From Alitiscatomonas aceti (GTDB lineage: Bacteria > Bacillota > Clostridia > Lachnospirales > Lachnospiraceae), in assembly GCF_025567195.1 (NCBI RefSeq), contig NZ_JAOQJF010000041.1, forward strand, positions 1-20,645: a stretch of 20,645 bases of DNA, in the 5' to 3' direction. Shown piece by piece: positions 6,192 through 12,925 of the stretch. Numbering within the stretch: position 1 is the first letter of the stretch; each line of letters starts with the position of its first letter. A program made the translations under genes and the position numbers. A model generated the notes under the pieces. The model was not told the origin of the DNA. It searched no databases and saw nothing but the letters and a program-made list of their open reading frames with translations.

Positions 6192-7303
6192 ACGGGCATT
6201 CCGTTGACTTCCACGTTGTTTTCCACGGCAATGACCAGGCAGCGCCGTCCCTCAATGAAACGAGTCTCCACCAGGTCCAGCCGGTCTGGGTTGACCTTGA
6301 TGTCCACGTCCGGCGTTTTCACGGCAAATTTTCCGGTCCCTGTGATAGCCGGTACCAGAATGGACGTATCCTCTCCGGCAGCTTCCTTATAAACGGTATC
6401 GAAATGCTCCAGCCGCTCCGGCTCCACGCCGCTTTTTTCCAGAAGGTCACGGACCTGGGGCTTTGTCAGGGCCAGGGGCTCCATGTCCTCCTTGTGCTCC
6501 TCCGCTAACTCGGTGAGGGTTTCATGGATCTGGCGGACAATGGTGTAGTCGCAGGAATCCCCCAGGGTATCGGAGAGGATCTCCTGGAACGCCTCCTTCT
6601 GGGACCGGAAGGAAATGGGCGACGGCGCGCCCAGGCAGGCGTCGATGAATTCGGTGTGCAGCTCCTCGGGATTTTTGGAAAAATACAGGAGGCTGTGGAT
6701 GTCGGAGGAACGGTCGTTGAAGGCAGGGAACAGGAAGCCGGTCATGGGCGGCTGCACCCACCAGTCCCTGGGCCGTTCTTCGATGAGGTTGGTGGCCTCA
6801 TTGTAGGAGAGCCCCGGCTCTGACAGCTTCACCGGGCAGATGCAGCAGAGGATATGGTGATAGACCTCCTCGGAGGCGTCGAACATTTCTTCATTGTCCG
6901 AGGCCTTTCCCGGAACATCGTAGGCGCTGTGGATCAGTATGATGTAATAGTTTTCGCCGTAGTCGTAGTTTTCAATGACTTTATTATAGAAGGAATCCAC
7001 AGTTTCATCGTCCGCCAGCTTTTCCTCCCTAAGCTTCATGAGCAGGGCATGGGCGCTGTCTTCGCCCTCGTCGCGGATGGAATATTCCAGGTTGTGGAGA
7101 TTTTTTCCGATCCCCCCGGAAAGGGTCTTTTTAAAGATCTCATAATATTTGAAGATCTCTTCCTCTGAGAGAGCAAAAAAGGCCTCTTTCAAAGTCGTTC
7201 TGATATTTTTTTCTGCGTCCACGTAGCAGCCGCAGATGCGGGTGATGGCGTTGTTGTCTTTTTTGAACTGTTTCTTTATTTCTGAAATTTCGCGTTTATT
7301 CAT
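6164..7303 (-). CDS. DUF4317 family protein
   Basis: A 379-residue protein recognised as DUF4317 by its opening (NKREISEIKKQFKKDNNAIT, then CGCYVDAEKNI), the YYIILIHSAYDVP stretch and the PPMTGFLFPAFNDRSSDI block. The family is widespread in Clostridia and has no known function. I see no signal peptide or membrane segment, so it is probably cytoplasmic; no catalytic motif is evident. The ATG at 7303 has GGAG 7 bases upstream; an extension to 7336 lacks a good site and family similarity. It follows the dehydroquinase-like gene by 39 bp on the same strand and probably shares its promoter at 7839-7867. Its TAG stop overlaps the TAG of the convergent gene within a shared CTAG. Confidence 0.88.
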   Translation of the reverse strand: MNKREISEIKKQFKKDNNAITRICGCYVDAEKNIRTTLKEAFFALSEEEIFKYYEIFKKTLSGGIGKNLHNLEYSIRDEGEDSAHALLMKLREEKLADDETVDSFYNKVIENYDYGENYYIILIHSAYDVPGKASDNEEMFDASEEVYHHILCCICPVKLSEPGLSYNEATNLIEERPRDWWVQPPMTGFLFPAFNDRSSDIHSLLYFSKNPEELHTEFIDACLGAPSPISFRSQKEAFQEILSDTLGDSCDYTIVRQIHETLTELAEEHKEDMEPLALTKPQVRDLLEKSGVEPERLEHFDTVYKEAAGEDTSILVPAITGTGKFAVKTPDVDIKVNPDRLDLVETRFIEGRRCLVIAVENNVEVNGMPVKMWEEAQN

Positions 7304-7342
7304 AATAATCTCCATTCTGCCGCCGGGCAGCGGCACGGCCAG

Positions 7343-7795
7343 TTATTTCTGCTCCGGTTCCCGGGTGCGGTCCGCAAGGGCCCGCAGGCCAAGGGTGTAT
7401 ACGTCGGCTCCCAGGCCGACGATGATGCCGGTGGCGATGGGGGAGATCACCGAGTGGTGACGGAACTCCTCCCTTTTATGTATATTGGACATGTGGAGCT
7501 CGATCAGCGGACACTCCAGCATTTCCAGGGCGTCGGAGATCCCGTAGCTGTAATGGGTCCATGCTCCTGCGTTGATCATGACGCCGTCATAATGCTCGGT
7601 ATAGGCCTCGTGGATCTTGTCCACCATTTTTCCCTCGTCGTTGGTCTGGAAGCAGGTGACGGAAACGCCCAGCTCCCGGGCCAGCCTCTGTACGTTTTCG
7701 TTGATCTCATCTAAGGTGACGGTCCCATACTGTTCGGGATTTCTTTTCCCGAACATGTTGTGGTTGATGCCGTGAAGCAGCATAAATTTTTTCAT
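7343..7795 (-). CDS. aroQ: Type II 3-dehydroquinate dehydratase-like protein, diverged
   Basis: A 150-residue protein of the small type II dehydroquinase family, which forms a dodecamer and removes water from 3-dehydroquinate in the shikimate pathway. Conserved active-site positions are visible: R18 and Y23 in GKRNPEQYG (the mobile lid), N75 in INAGAWTH, H81, H101 in ELHMSN, and R112 in REEFRHHS. The N-terminal motif usually reads NGPNLNLLG but here is HGINHNMFG, so residues that line the substrate pocket differ. It has the normal family length. The start at 7795 has AGGAGG 8 bases upstream. No other shikimate gene is in the window; its partner is a DUF4317 gene. Genuine AroQ activity is likely but the changed motif leaves room for a related function. 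Confidence 0.8.
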   Translation of the reverse strand: MKKFMLLHGINHNMFGKRNPEQYGTVTLDEINENVQRLARELGVSVTCFQTNDEGKMVDKIHEAYTEHYDGVMINAGAWTHYSYGISDALEMLECPLIELHMSNIHKREEFRHHSVISPIATGIIVGLGADVYTLGLRALADRTREPEQK

Positions 7796-7808
7796 GTTCA
7801 GTACCTCC

Positions 7809-7832
7809 TGCCGGGACCTTCTTTGCCCGGCA
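7809..7832 (-). promoter_or_regulatory. 5'-terminal mRNA hairpin directly before the aroQ-like Shine-Dalgarno
   Basis: On the minus strand TGCCGGG and CCCGGCA form a perfect 7-bp GC-rich stem with a 10-base loop. The predicted transcription start (about 7832) is at the first base of the stem, and the stem ends next to the GGAGG. It could stabilise the mRNA or modulate ribosome loading. The structure is seen; the role is inferred. Confidence 0.45.
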
Positions 7833-7838
7833 CCGAAT

Positions 7839-7867
7839 ATTTTACATGGGTTTCCGGCAGTTTGCAA
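7839..7867 (-). promoter_or_regulatory. Probable promoter of the aroQ-like/DUF4317 pair
   Basis: Minus strand: TTGCAA (7867-7862), 17-bp spacer, TAAAAT (7844-7839). The spacing is ideal and the hexamers are fair matches to the housekeeping consensus. The start would be near 7832, about 36 bases before the ATG at 7795. Confidence 0.6.
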
Positions 7868-7951
7868 GCGGCGCGGGAATAAATTTCTCCTGCGTGTGGG
7901 ATGGATTTTTCATGTACAGGGGATAAAATCGTTCTGGATGGAGGAAACTAT

Positions 7952-8107
7952 ATGAGAGGATCCGGCAAAACGGAGGCTTCTGGAGCCGGGTCTGTTCCTA
8001 TAAGAAAGAGAGGGATCGAAGATGAGCAGATTTTTACAATGTCCCGACTGTCACGGCATCGCCCTGGTGATCTATGGGGAAGAGGACGCGGGCTGCGGGA
8101 CCTATGA
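7952..8107 (+). CDS. Possible leader ORF overlapping the desulfoferrodoxin start
   Basis: An ATG at 7952 preceded by GGAGG with 7-base spacing opens a 51-codon frame (MRGSGKTEASG...) that ends at 8107, overlapping the first 86 bases of the next gene in another frame. Its Shine-Dalgarno is better than that of the desulfoferrodoxin gene itself. It could be a leader that couples or limits translation downstream, or a chance ORF. The peptide has no recognisable domain and its codons are not clearly coding. I rank it low. Confidence 0.25.
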   Translation: MRGSGKTEASGAGSVPIRKRGIEDEQIFTMSRLSRHRPGDLWGRGRGLRDL

Positions 8108-8399
8108 CAAGCTTCACGCCAACACCACGGACGCGGCCCTGGAAAAGCACCTTCCGGTGGTGGAGGTGAAAAAGGATGTGGTCCAGGCAAAGGTGGGAGC
8201 AGACGACCATCCCATGGACGAGGACCATTATATTACCTGGGTATATCTGGAGACCACCAGGGGAGGAAGCCTCCGGGTCTTAAAGCCCGGAGACCAGCCC
8301 CAGGTGGAATTTCGTCTGAGTGACGGAGAACGGCCCCTGGCGTTATATGAGTACTGTAACCGCCATGGGCTCTGGAAGGCGGAGCTGGCCCAGGAGTAG
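8022..8399 (+). CDS. Desulfoferrodoxin-family superoxide reductase with an incomplete centre I
   Basis: A 125-residue protein. The C-terminal two thirds carry the superoxide reductase iron site (centre II, His4-Cys): H43 in EKHLPV, H63 in DDHPM, H69 in DHYI, and C112 with H115 in YEYCNRHGLW. K42 of the EKH motif, which helps protonate the bound peroxide, is present. It would reduce superoxide to hydrogen peroxide in the cytoplasm without making oxygen, as suits an anaerobe. The N-terminal domain normally holds a rubredoxin-like FeCys4 site (CxxC plus CC). Here C7 and C10 are present, but the CC pair reads G24-C25, leaving three ligands. The start at 8022 has GAGAGG about 9 bases upstream, a modest site. 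It converges on the MBL-fold gene with 18 bp between stops. Confidence 0.88.
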   Translation: MSRFLQCPDCHGIALVIYGEEDAGCGTYDKLHANTTDAALEKHLPVVEVKKDVVQAKVGADDHPMDEDHYITWVYLETTRGGSLRVLKPGDQPQVEFRLSDGERPLALYEYCNRHGLWKAELAQE

Positions 8400-8417
8400 G
8401 AAAGCAGCCGTCTGCCG

Positions 8418-9227
8418 TTACAGGGCGATCAGGCTTTCGTCGTCCGGCACAAAGATGTTGCCGCCATAATATTTCTTCCCTTCGCTCTTATACAGCCGTT
8501 CGCGTCCGGCGACGTTGCTGTCTTCCGTATGCCACAGCACCAGATTGGGGATCTGCATGGCCTGGGCCAGTTCGCAGGCGTCCTTGACGGTGCTGTGGTG
8601 TTTTTCATAGGGCTTCCACAGATCCCGCTCCACATAAAGGCAGAAGGCCTCATGGAGCAGCCAGTCGCAGTCCCGTACATATTTTTCGCATACAGGGTTA
8701 TAGGGCTCGTCTCCCAGGAAGGTCAGCTTTTTCCCATTATTTAAGGTGAGGCTGAAGCCAAACTGCCGGGCCTTGGTGGAGTGGATATCGAAAAAGGTCA
8801 CGTCATAGCTTAAGATATGCCGGTGATCCCCGTCCTTTAAGGGGTCCAGGTGGATCCGGCTGTCCAGAAAACGGAAATGCTTTTCCTGGATGGTCAGGCG
8901 GCACAGGGTGCGGATGGTATCCGCCAGGTCCTCGTGGCAGTAGATATAGGCGTCGCCCTGGTACTGGTCCTTTAACATCCCGGTGGCGATCATCCGGATC
9001 ATCCATACAATGCCCAGGATGTGGTCCGTATGCTCATGGGTCACAAAGATGTGGTGGATCCGGTGGACAGGCACCTGCATATTGTCCAGGATCTTTAAGA
9101 TCCCGTTTCCGCCGCCGGCATCCACCATGAAATATTCGTCGCTGTCCCTAAGGGCAAAGCATGTATTATAAAGGTTGGTCACCGCCGCATTGCCGGTTCC
9201 AAAAACGTAAAGAAGCTCCCGGTCCAT
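8418..9227 (-). CDS. MBL-fold metallo-hydrolase, RNase Z-like
   Basis: A 269-residue metallo-beta-lactamase-fold protein. The metal-binding signature THEHTDH (63-69) supplies H64, H66, D68 and H69; later metal-ligand candidates are the Asp in FLGDEPY and the His in VLWHTED. The overall pattern (opening LLYVFGTGNAAV, FMVDAGGG, the HEHTDHILG loop and a late H-T-E-D) resembles the RNase Z / ElaC branch and related phosphodiesterases. The substrate cannot be decided from sequence. No signal peptide is visible, so it is probably cytoplasmic. The start at 9227 has AAAGGGG 8 bases upstream; an extension to 9296 would enter the divergent promoter region. It is transcribed away from fbp. Confidence 0.83.
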   Translation of the reverse strand: MDRELLYVFGTGNAAVTNLYNTCFALRDSDEYFMVDAGGGNGILKILDNMQVPVHRIHHIFVTHEHTDHILGIVWMIRMIATGMLKDQYQGDAYIYCHEDLADTIRTLCRLTIQEKHFRFLDSRIHLDPLKDGDHRHILSYDVTFFDIHSTKARQFGFSLTLNNGKKLTFLGDEPYNPVCEKYVRDCDWLLHEAFCLYVERDLWKPYEKHHSTVKDACELAQAMQIPNLVLWHTEDSNVAGRERLYKSEGKKYYGGNIFVPDDESLIAL

Positions 9228-9267
9228 GAAAAAATCCCCTTTCTGGTCTGGTCTTTTAAATATGAAT

Positions 9268-9296
9268 ATGTTACTATAAAATGGAAGGAAAAGCAA
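9268..9296 (-). promoter_or_regulatory. Possible promoter of the MBL-fold gene
   Basis: Minus strand TTGCTT (9296-9291), 17-bp spacer, TAACAT (9273-9268). Spacing is ideal but the hexamers are moderate. The plus strand of the same AT-rich patch has TATAAA (9275-9280), a possible -10 for fbp without a clear -35. Confidence 0.4.
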
Positions 9297-9376
9297 TCAC
9301 CGGCGGAGGAAAAGTAGGAAAACAGGGGAAGTTTCAATGGGGCTCTGCCGGAAATGTGTTGTGGGAGGAATTGAAT

Positions 9377-11314
9377 ATGAGAGATTTGGCGTACCTTAGG
9401 CTGCTAGCCAGGGAATATCCCAATGTCCAGGCAGCGTCCAGCGAGATCATCAACCTGATGGCCATCCGCGGCCTTCCCAAGGGAACGGAATATTTTTTCA
9501 GTGACCTGCATGGGGAATACGAGGCCTTTGTCCATCTCCTTCGGAGCGCGTCCGGCATCATCCGGGAAAAGATCTCCGAGACCTTTGGCTATGTGATCTC
9601 CGACGAGGATGAGATCGCCCTGGCGAACTTGATCTACTACCCGGAGCGGGGGCTGCGGGCGGCGAAGCGGGAAAACCGGTTTACAGAGGACTGGCAGAGG
9701 ATCACAATTTACCGCCTGGTATGCATCTGTAAAGAGGTGTCGTCCAAATACACCAGATCTAAGGTGCGTAAGAAAATGCCGCCGGCGTTCGCTTATATCA
9801 TCGACGAGCTGATCCATGTGGATTACAGCGATGAAAACAAGAAGGTATACTACGATGAGATCATCCGCTCCATCATCGACAGCGAAATGGGCGCGGAGTT
9901 CATCGAGGCGCTGTGCAACCTGATCCAGAACCTGACCATCGACAATCTCCATATCATCGGCGATATCTTTGACCGGGGACCCAGAGCAGATATCATTATG
10001 GAAGAGCTGATGAAGTTCCACGATGTGGATATCCAGTGGGGCAACCATGATATTTCCTGGATGGGGGCGGCCACGGGCAACCTGGCCTGCATCTGCAACG
10101 TCCTGCGGATCGCCATCCGCTACAACTGCTTCGACCTTCTGGAGGACGGCTACGGAATCAACCTGCGTCCGTTGTCCATGTTTGCAGCCAGAGTCTACCG
10201 GGACGATGCCTGCGAGCACTTTATGCCGAAGATCCTGGATGAAAATATTTATGACGCGGTGGATCCTGGGCTGGCGGCCAAGATGCACAAGGCCATCGCT
10301 GTGATCCAGTTTAAGGTGGAGGGCCAGATCATCAAACGCCATCCGGAGTACAACATGGAGGACCGGCTCCATCTGACCCGGATCAATTTTGAGAAGGGGA
10401 CCGTTACCATCAAGGGAAAGGAATATCCGCTGACGGATAAGAAGCTTCCCACGGTGGATCCCAAGGATCCCTTAAAGCTCACAAAGGAAGAGGAGGAGCT
10501 GATCCACAATCTGTGCATGTCCTTTAAGCACAGCGTAAACCTCCAGCGCCACATCCGCTTTGTGTACTCCCATGGGGCCATGTATAAGTGCTGCAACTCC
10601 AACCTTCTGTACCACGGCTGTATCCCCATGAAGGAAAATGGTGATTTCGATGAGATCAAATTCAACGGGATCATCTATTCCGGAAAGCGGATGCTAGACT
10701 ATATCGAGGATGCCGTGAAGATGGCCTACTTCCTTCCGGATGACGACACATCCAAGGAATGGTATAAGGATCTGATGTGGTATTTATGGTGCGGACCCAA
10801 GTCTCCGGTCTACGGCAAGGATAATATGGCCACCTTTGAGGGTTATTTTGTGGCGGATAAGGCCGCGGCCAAAGAAAATATGAATCCGTACTATAAACTG
10901 AGTACAAAAGAGGAATTTTGTGATAAAATACTGAGGGAATTCGGGCTTCCGGTGGAGGGCTCCCACATTATCAACGGCCACGTGCCGGTGAAGCTGAAGG
11001 ATGGGGAGAGCCCCATAAAGGGCAACGGAAAGCTGTTCGTCATCGACGGCGGCCTTGCCAAGTCCTACCAGCCAAAGACAGGGATCGCCGGCTATACGCT
11101 GATCTTCAATTCCCGTCATCTGGCCCTGGCGGAGCACAAGCCCTTTGATCCGAAGCATGAGAACACCCCCAAGGTGACCATCGTTGAAAAAATGAAAAAG
11201 CGGATCATGGTGGCGGATACAGATACCGGAAGAGAGCTGGCCGCCAAGATCGAGGACCTGAAGGAGCTGATGGCGGCGTACCGCGGCGGTATCCTGAAGG
11301 AAAAATTAGGGTAA
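9377..11314 (+). CDS. fbp: Class III fructose-1,6-bisphosphatase
   Basis: A 645-residue protein matching the Firmicutes class III enzyme (about 640-670 residues), which hydrolyses fructose-1,6-bisphosphate to fructose-6-phosphate in gluconeogenesis. It has the calcineurin-like metallophosphatase motifs: SDLHGE (42-47), GDIFDRGP (about 195-202), GNHD (about 222-225), then SHGAMYK and NGHVPVK with the C-terminal GKLFVIDGGLAKSYQ block typical of the family. The start at 9377 (MRDLAYLRLL) has GGAGG 8 bases upstream and fits family starts; the frame is open from 9281 but that extension has no family similarity. A HAAS-domain gene follows by 31 bp and is probably co-transcribed. Confidence 0.96.
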   Translation: MRDLAYLRLLAREYPNVQAASSEIINLMAIRGLPKGTEYFFSDLHGEYEAFVHLLRSASGIIREKISETFGYVISDEDEIALANLIYYPERGLRAAKRENRFTEDWQRITIYRLVCICKEVSSKYTRSKVRKKMPPAFAYIIDELIHVDYSDENKKVYYDEIIRSIIDSEMGAEFIEALCNLIQNLTIDNLHIIGDIFDRGPRADIIMEELMKFHDVDIQWGNHDISWMGAATGNLACICNVLRIAIRYNCFDLLEDGYGINLRPLSMFAARVYRDDACEHFMPKILDENIYDAVDPGLAAKMHKAIAVIQFKVEGQIIKRHPEYNMEDRLHLTRINFEKGTVTIKGKEYPLTDKKLPTVDPKDPLKLTKEEEELIHNLCMSFKHSVNLQRHIRFVYSHGAMYKCCNSNLLYHGCIPMKENGDFDEIKFNGIIYSGKRMLDYIEDAVKMAYFLPDDDTSKEWYKDLMWYLWCGPKSPVYGKDNMATFEGYFVADKAAAKENMNPYYKLSTKEEFCDKILREFGLPVEGSHIINGHVPVKLKDGESPIKGNGKLFVIDGGLAKSYQPKTGIAGYTLIFNSRHLALAEHKPFDPKHENTPKVTIVEKMKKRIMVADTDTGRELAAKIEDLKELMAAYRGGILKEKLG

Positions 11315-11345
11315 GCAGAATCAATCAAACATCAAGGAGAACTGA

Positions 11346-11810
11346 ATGAGCAGGGAAGAATTTTTAGCAGGACTGGAGGAAGCGCTGGCTGGTGAGGTAC
11401 CGGCCTCCGTGATCCGGGAAAATTTAAATTATTACAATTCTTACATTTCCCAGGAGATGGCAAAGGGCCGTACTGTGGATGAGATCGTGGATGAGATCGG
11501 GGAGCCAAGGATCGTGGCCAGGACCATCATCGATTCCAGTGAGGCGGCAGGAGAGGCCATGGGAGACGGATACGGAGCCTTTGAGGACGCCGGCAGCACA
11601 TATGAAAGCCAGTCGGAGACCTCCTCGCACGTCCACTACTTTGACCTGAGCAAATGGTACTGGAAGCTGCTTTTAATGCTGGCAGTCTTTGTTGTATTCT
11701 CTGCGGTATTCAGGCTCCTGGGGGGCATCTTCGCACTGCTGGTACGGTTTGCCGGACCGGTGCTGATGCTCCTGCTGGTGTGGTGGTTTATTAAGAGCCT
11801 GAGAAGGTAG
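11346..11810 (+). CDS. HAAS/DUF1700-type membrane protein
   Basis: A 154-residue protein. Residues 1-70 (SREEFLAGLEEAL, NLNYYNSYI, DEIVDEIGEP) match the HAAS/DUF1700 domain, a small helical signalling module that begins many clostridial membrane proteins. An acidic Ser/Gly-rich linker follows, then two hydrophobic segments between about 103 and 150 ending in KSLRR. AAGGAG lies 6 bases before the ATG. HAAS proteins are often encoded beside a PadR-type repressor; none is here, and the gene instead follows fbp by 31 bp. Its role is unknown; a membrane sensor or adaptor is the usual assumption. Confidence 0.8.
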   Translation: MSREEFLAGLEEALAGEVPASVIRENLNYYNSYISQEMAKGRTVDEIVDEIGEPRIVARTIIDSSEAAGEAMGDGYGAFEDAGSTYESQSETSSHVHYFDLSKWYWKLLLMLAVFVVFSAVFRLLGGIFALLVRFAGPVLMLLLVWWFIKSLRR

Positions 11811-11850
11811 ACGGGAAAATATTAAAAAATTATTAAGTCCGGCAGATTGG

Positions 11851-11879
11851 TTGACAAAAACATGTTTTGGAAATATAAT
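11851..11879 (+). promoter_or_regulatory. Perfect consensus promoter of the NlpC/P60 gene with a palindromic spacer
   Basis: TTGACA (11851-11856), exactly 17 bp, TATAAT (11874-11879): a full match to the housekeeping consensus. The spacer contains AAAACATGTTTT (11857-11868), a perfect 12-bp palindrome between the hexamers where a bound repressor would block RNA polymerase. The transcript would start near 11886, about 60 bases before the ATG. Confidence 0.9.
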
Positions 11880-11887
11880 CATTTTCG

Positions 11888-11907
11888 TAACAAGTTTTAA
11901 CAAATTT
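11888..11907 (+). repeat. Tandem 10-bp repeat in the NlpC/P60 leader
   Basis: TAACAAGTTT and TAACAAATTT are adjacent (11888-11897, 11898-11907). On the complementary strand they read as TGTTAC- and TGTTAA-type half-sites like those of WalR (TGTWAH twice with 5 bases between), but the centre spacing is 10 rather than 11. ACAAATTTGT (11900-11909) is also a palindrome. They lie just downstream of the predicted transcription start, where a bound protein would repress. Confidence 0.5.
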
Positions 11908-11946
11908 GTAATAAACGAAAAAGAAAAAGTAATGATTGGGGATTAT

Positions 11947-12771
11947 ATGACAAACAGGATTTTGAAGACCGCCGGACTTTTTTGTTTCTGTACACTGATG
12001 GCAGCGGCAGCGCCGGAAAGGGCCATGGCCGACCAGGAGGCCCCCAGACCTCTGCTCCATGCGGTGGATGGCCCGGAGGAGCCGGAGATCATCATTGCCG
12101 GACGGAAGGATACGGAGGACCAGGCCGGAGCTTCCATGCTGATCCAGGTGGAAGACGAGAACACAGAGGTGTACTCGGAGCCGGATACAGAGTCCCAGGT
12201 GGTGGGACAGGCTGAGGCCGGGGATACATACGACGTACTGGAAATGGTAGACGGTCAGTGGGCAAAGATCTCCACCGGAGAATTCGAGGGCTATCTGAAC
12301 ACTGCGGCAGCAGAGGATGAGGAAGAGACCCTGGAGGACGCTCCGGAGGAAGCCCCGGTGGTTCCTGTGGAGACTGCGGAGGAGACCGCAGCCCGTGTTT
12401 CTGCAGAACGACGCCAGGCTGTTGTGGAATACGGTCTTCAGTTTGTGGGAAACCGCTATGTATACGGCGGGACCAATCCCAATAAAGGAGCAGACTGCTC
12501 CGGATTCACCTCTTATGTACTGCGCCATTCAGCCGGTGTGGAGCTTCCCCACTCCTCCAGATCCCAGGCTGTCCAGGGCCGTGAGATCAGCGCAGCAGAG
12601 ATCCGTCCGGGCGATCTGGTATTCTATGCCAGCGGAAAGCGCATCAACCATGTGGCCCTGTATATCGGCAACGGCCAGGTGGTACATGCCTCCAACGAGA
12701 GGACAGGCATCTGCGTTTCCGAATGGACCTACCGGAATCCGGCGAAGATCGTCAACGTCCTCGGTGATTAA
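11947..12771 (+). CDS. Secreted SH3 - NlpC/P60 peptidoglycan hydrolase
   Basis: A 274-residue exported protein. Residues 1 to about 28 form a signal peptide (NRILKTAGLFCFCTLMAAA ending near ERAMA). An SH3-like domain spans about 66-117 (VYSEPDTESQVVGQA, WAKIST, EGYLN), followed by a Glu/Pro-rich linker (118-150) and a C-terminal NlpC/P60 domain. The catalytic triad is visible as C184 in GADCSGF, H235 in INHVALYIG and H247 in VVHASN. Such enzymes cut the D-Glu to diamino-acid bond in stem peptides outside the cell; the SH3 module binds wall. I chose ATG 11947 because GGGGA lies about 5 bases upstream and the signal peptide then starts correctly; ATG 11932 is the alternative. A perfect promoter lies 68 bp upstream and a bidirectional terminator follows the gene. 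Confidence 0.92.
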   Translation: MTNRILKTAGLFCFCTLMAAAAPERAMADQEAPRPLLHAVDGPEEPEIIIAGRKDTEDQAGASMLIQVEDENTEVYSEPDTESQVVGQAEAGDTYDVLEMVDGQWAKISTGEFEGYLNTAAAEDEEETLEDAPEEAPVVPVETAEETAARVSAERRQAVVEYGLQFVGNRYVYGGTNPNKGADCSGFTSYVLRHSAGVELPHSSRSQAVQGREISAAEIRPGDLVFYASGKRINHVALYIGNGQVVHASNERTGICVSEWTYRNPAKIVNVLGD

Positions 12772-12822
12772 TGAAAATTTCCCAGCCCTCCGGGCAGATG
12801 GATAAAGGATAAAAGGATATAG

Positions 12823-12860
12823 AAACAGCCCGCAGATGTGAGTGTCTGCGGGCTGTTTTG
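12823..12860. terminator. Bidirectional terminator between the NlpC/P60 and folT genes
   Basis: AAACAGCCCGCAGA (12823-12836) and TCTGCGGGCTGTTT (12845-12858) form a perfect 14-bp stem with an 8-base loop. The arms end in A-run and T-run, so it can end the plus-strand hydrolase transcript and the minus-strand folT transcript. Confidence 0.93.
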
Positions 12861-12925
12861 CTGTGGCGGGGCTCACGGGATCCTGGCGCTGCCGGGATGG
12901 CCATGAGAGCTCCGCACAGCCTGTT

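Noticed and set aside
9281..9376. N-terminal extension of fbp from ATG 9281
   Set aside because: The extension lacks family similarity, and GGAGG is correctly placed for ATG 9377.
9404..10372. A 322-codon minus-strand frame inside fbp
   Set aside because: It is an antisense shadow of a highly conserved enzyme, with no domain of its own.
11888..11907. A genuine WalR box
   Set aside because: Half-site sequences fit TGTWAH on the complement but the spacing is 10 instead of 11 bases, and the motif lies downstream of the start. Kept only as a weak suggestion.
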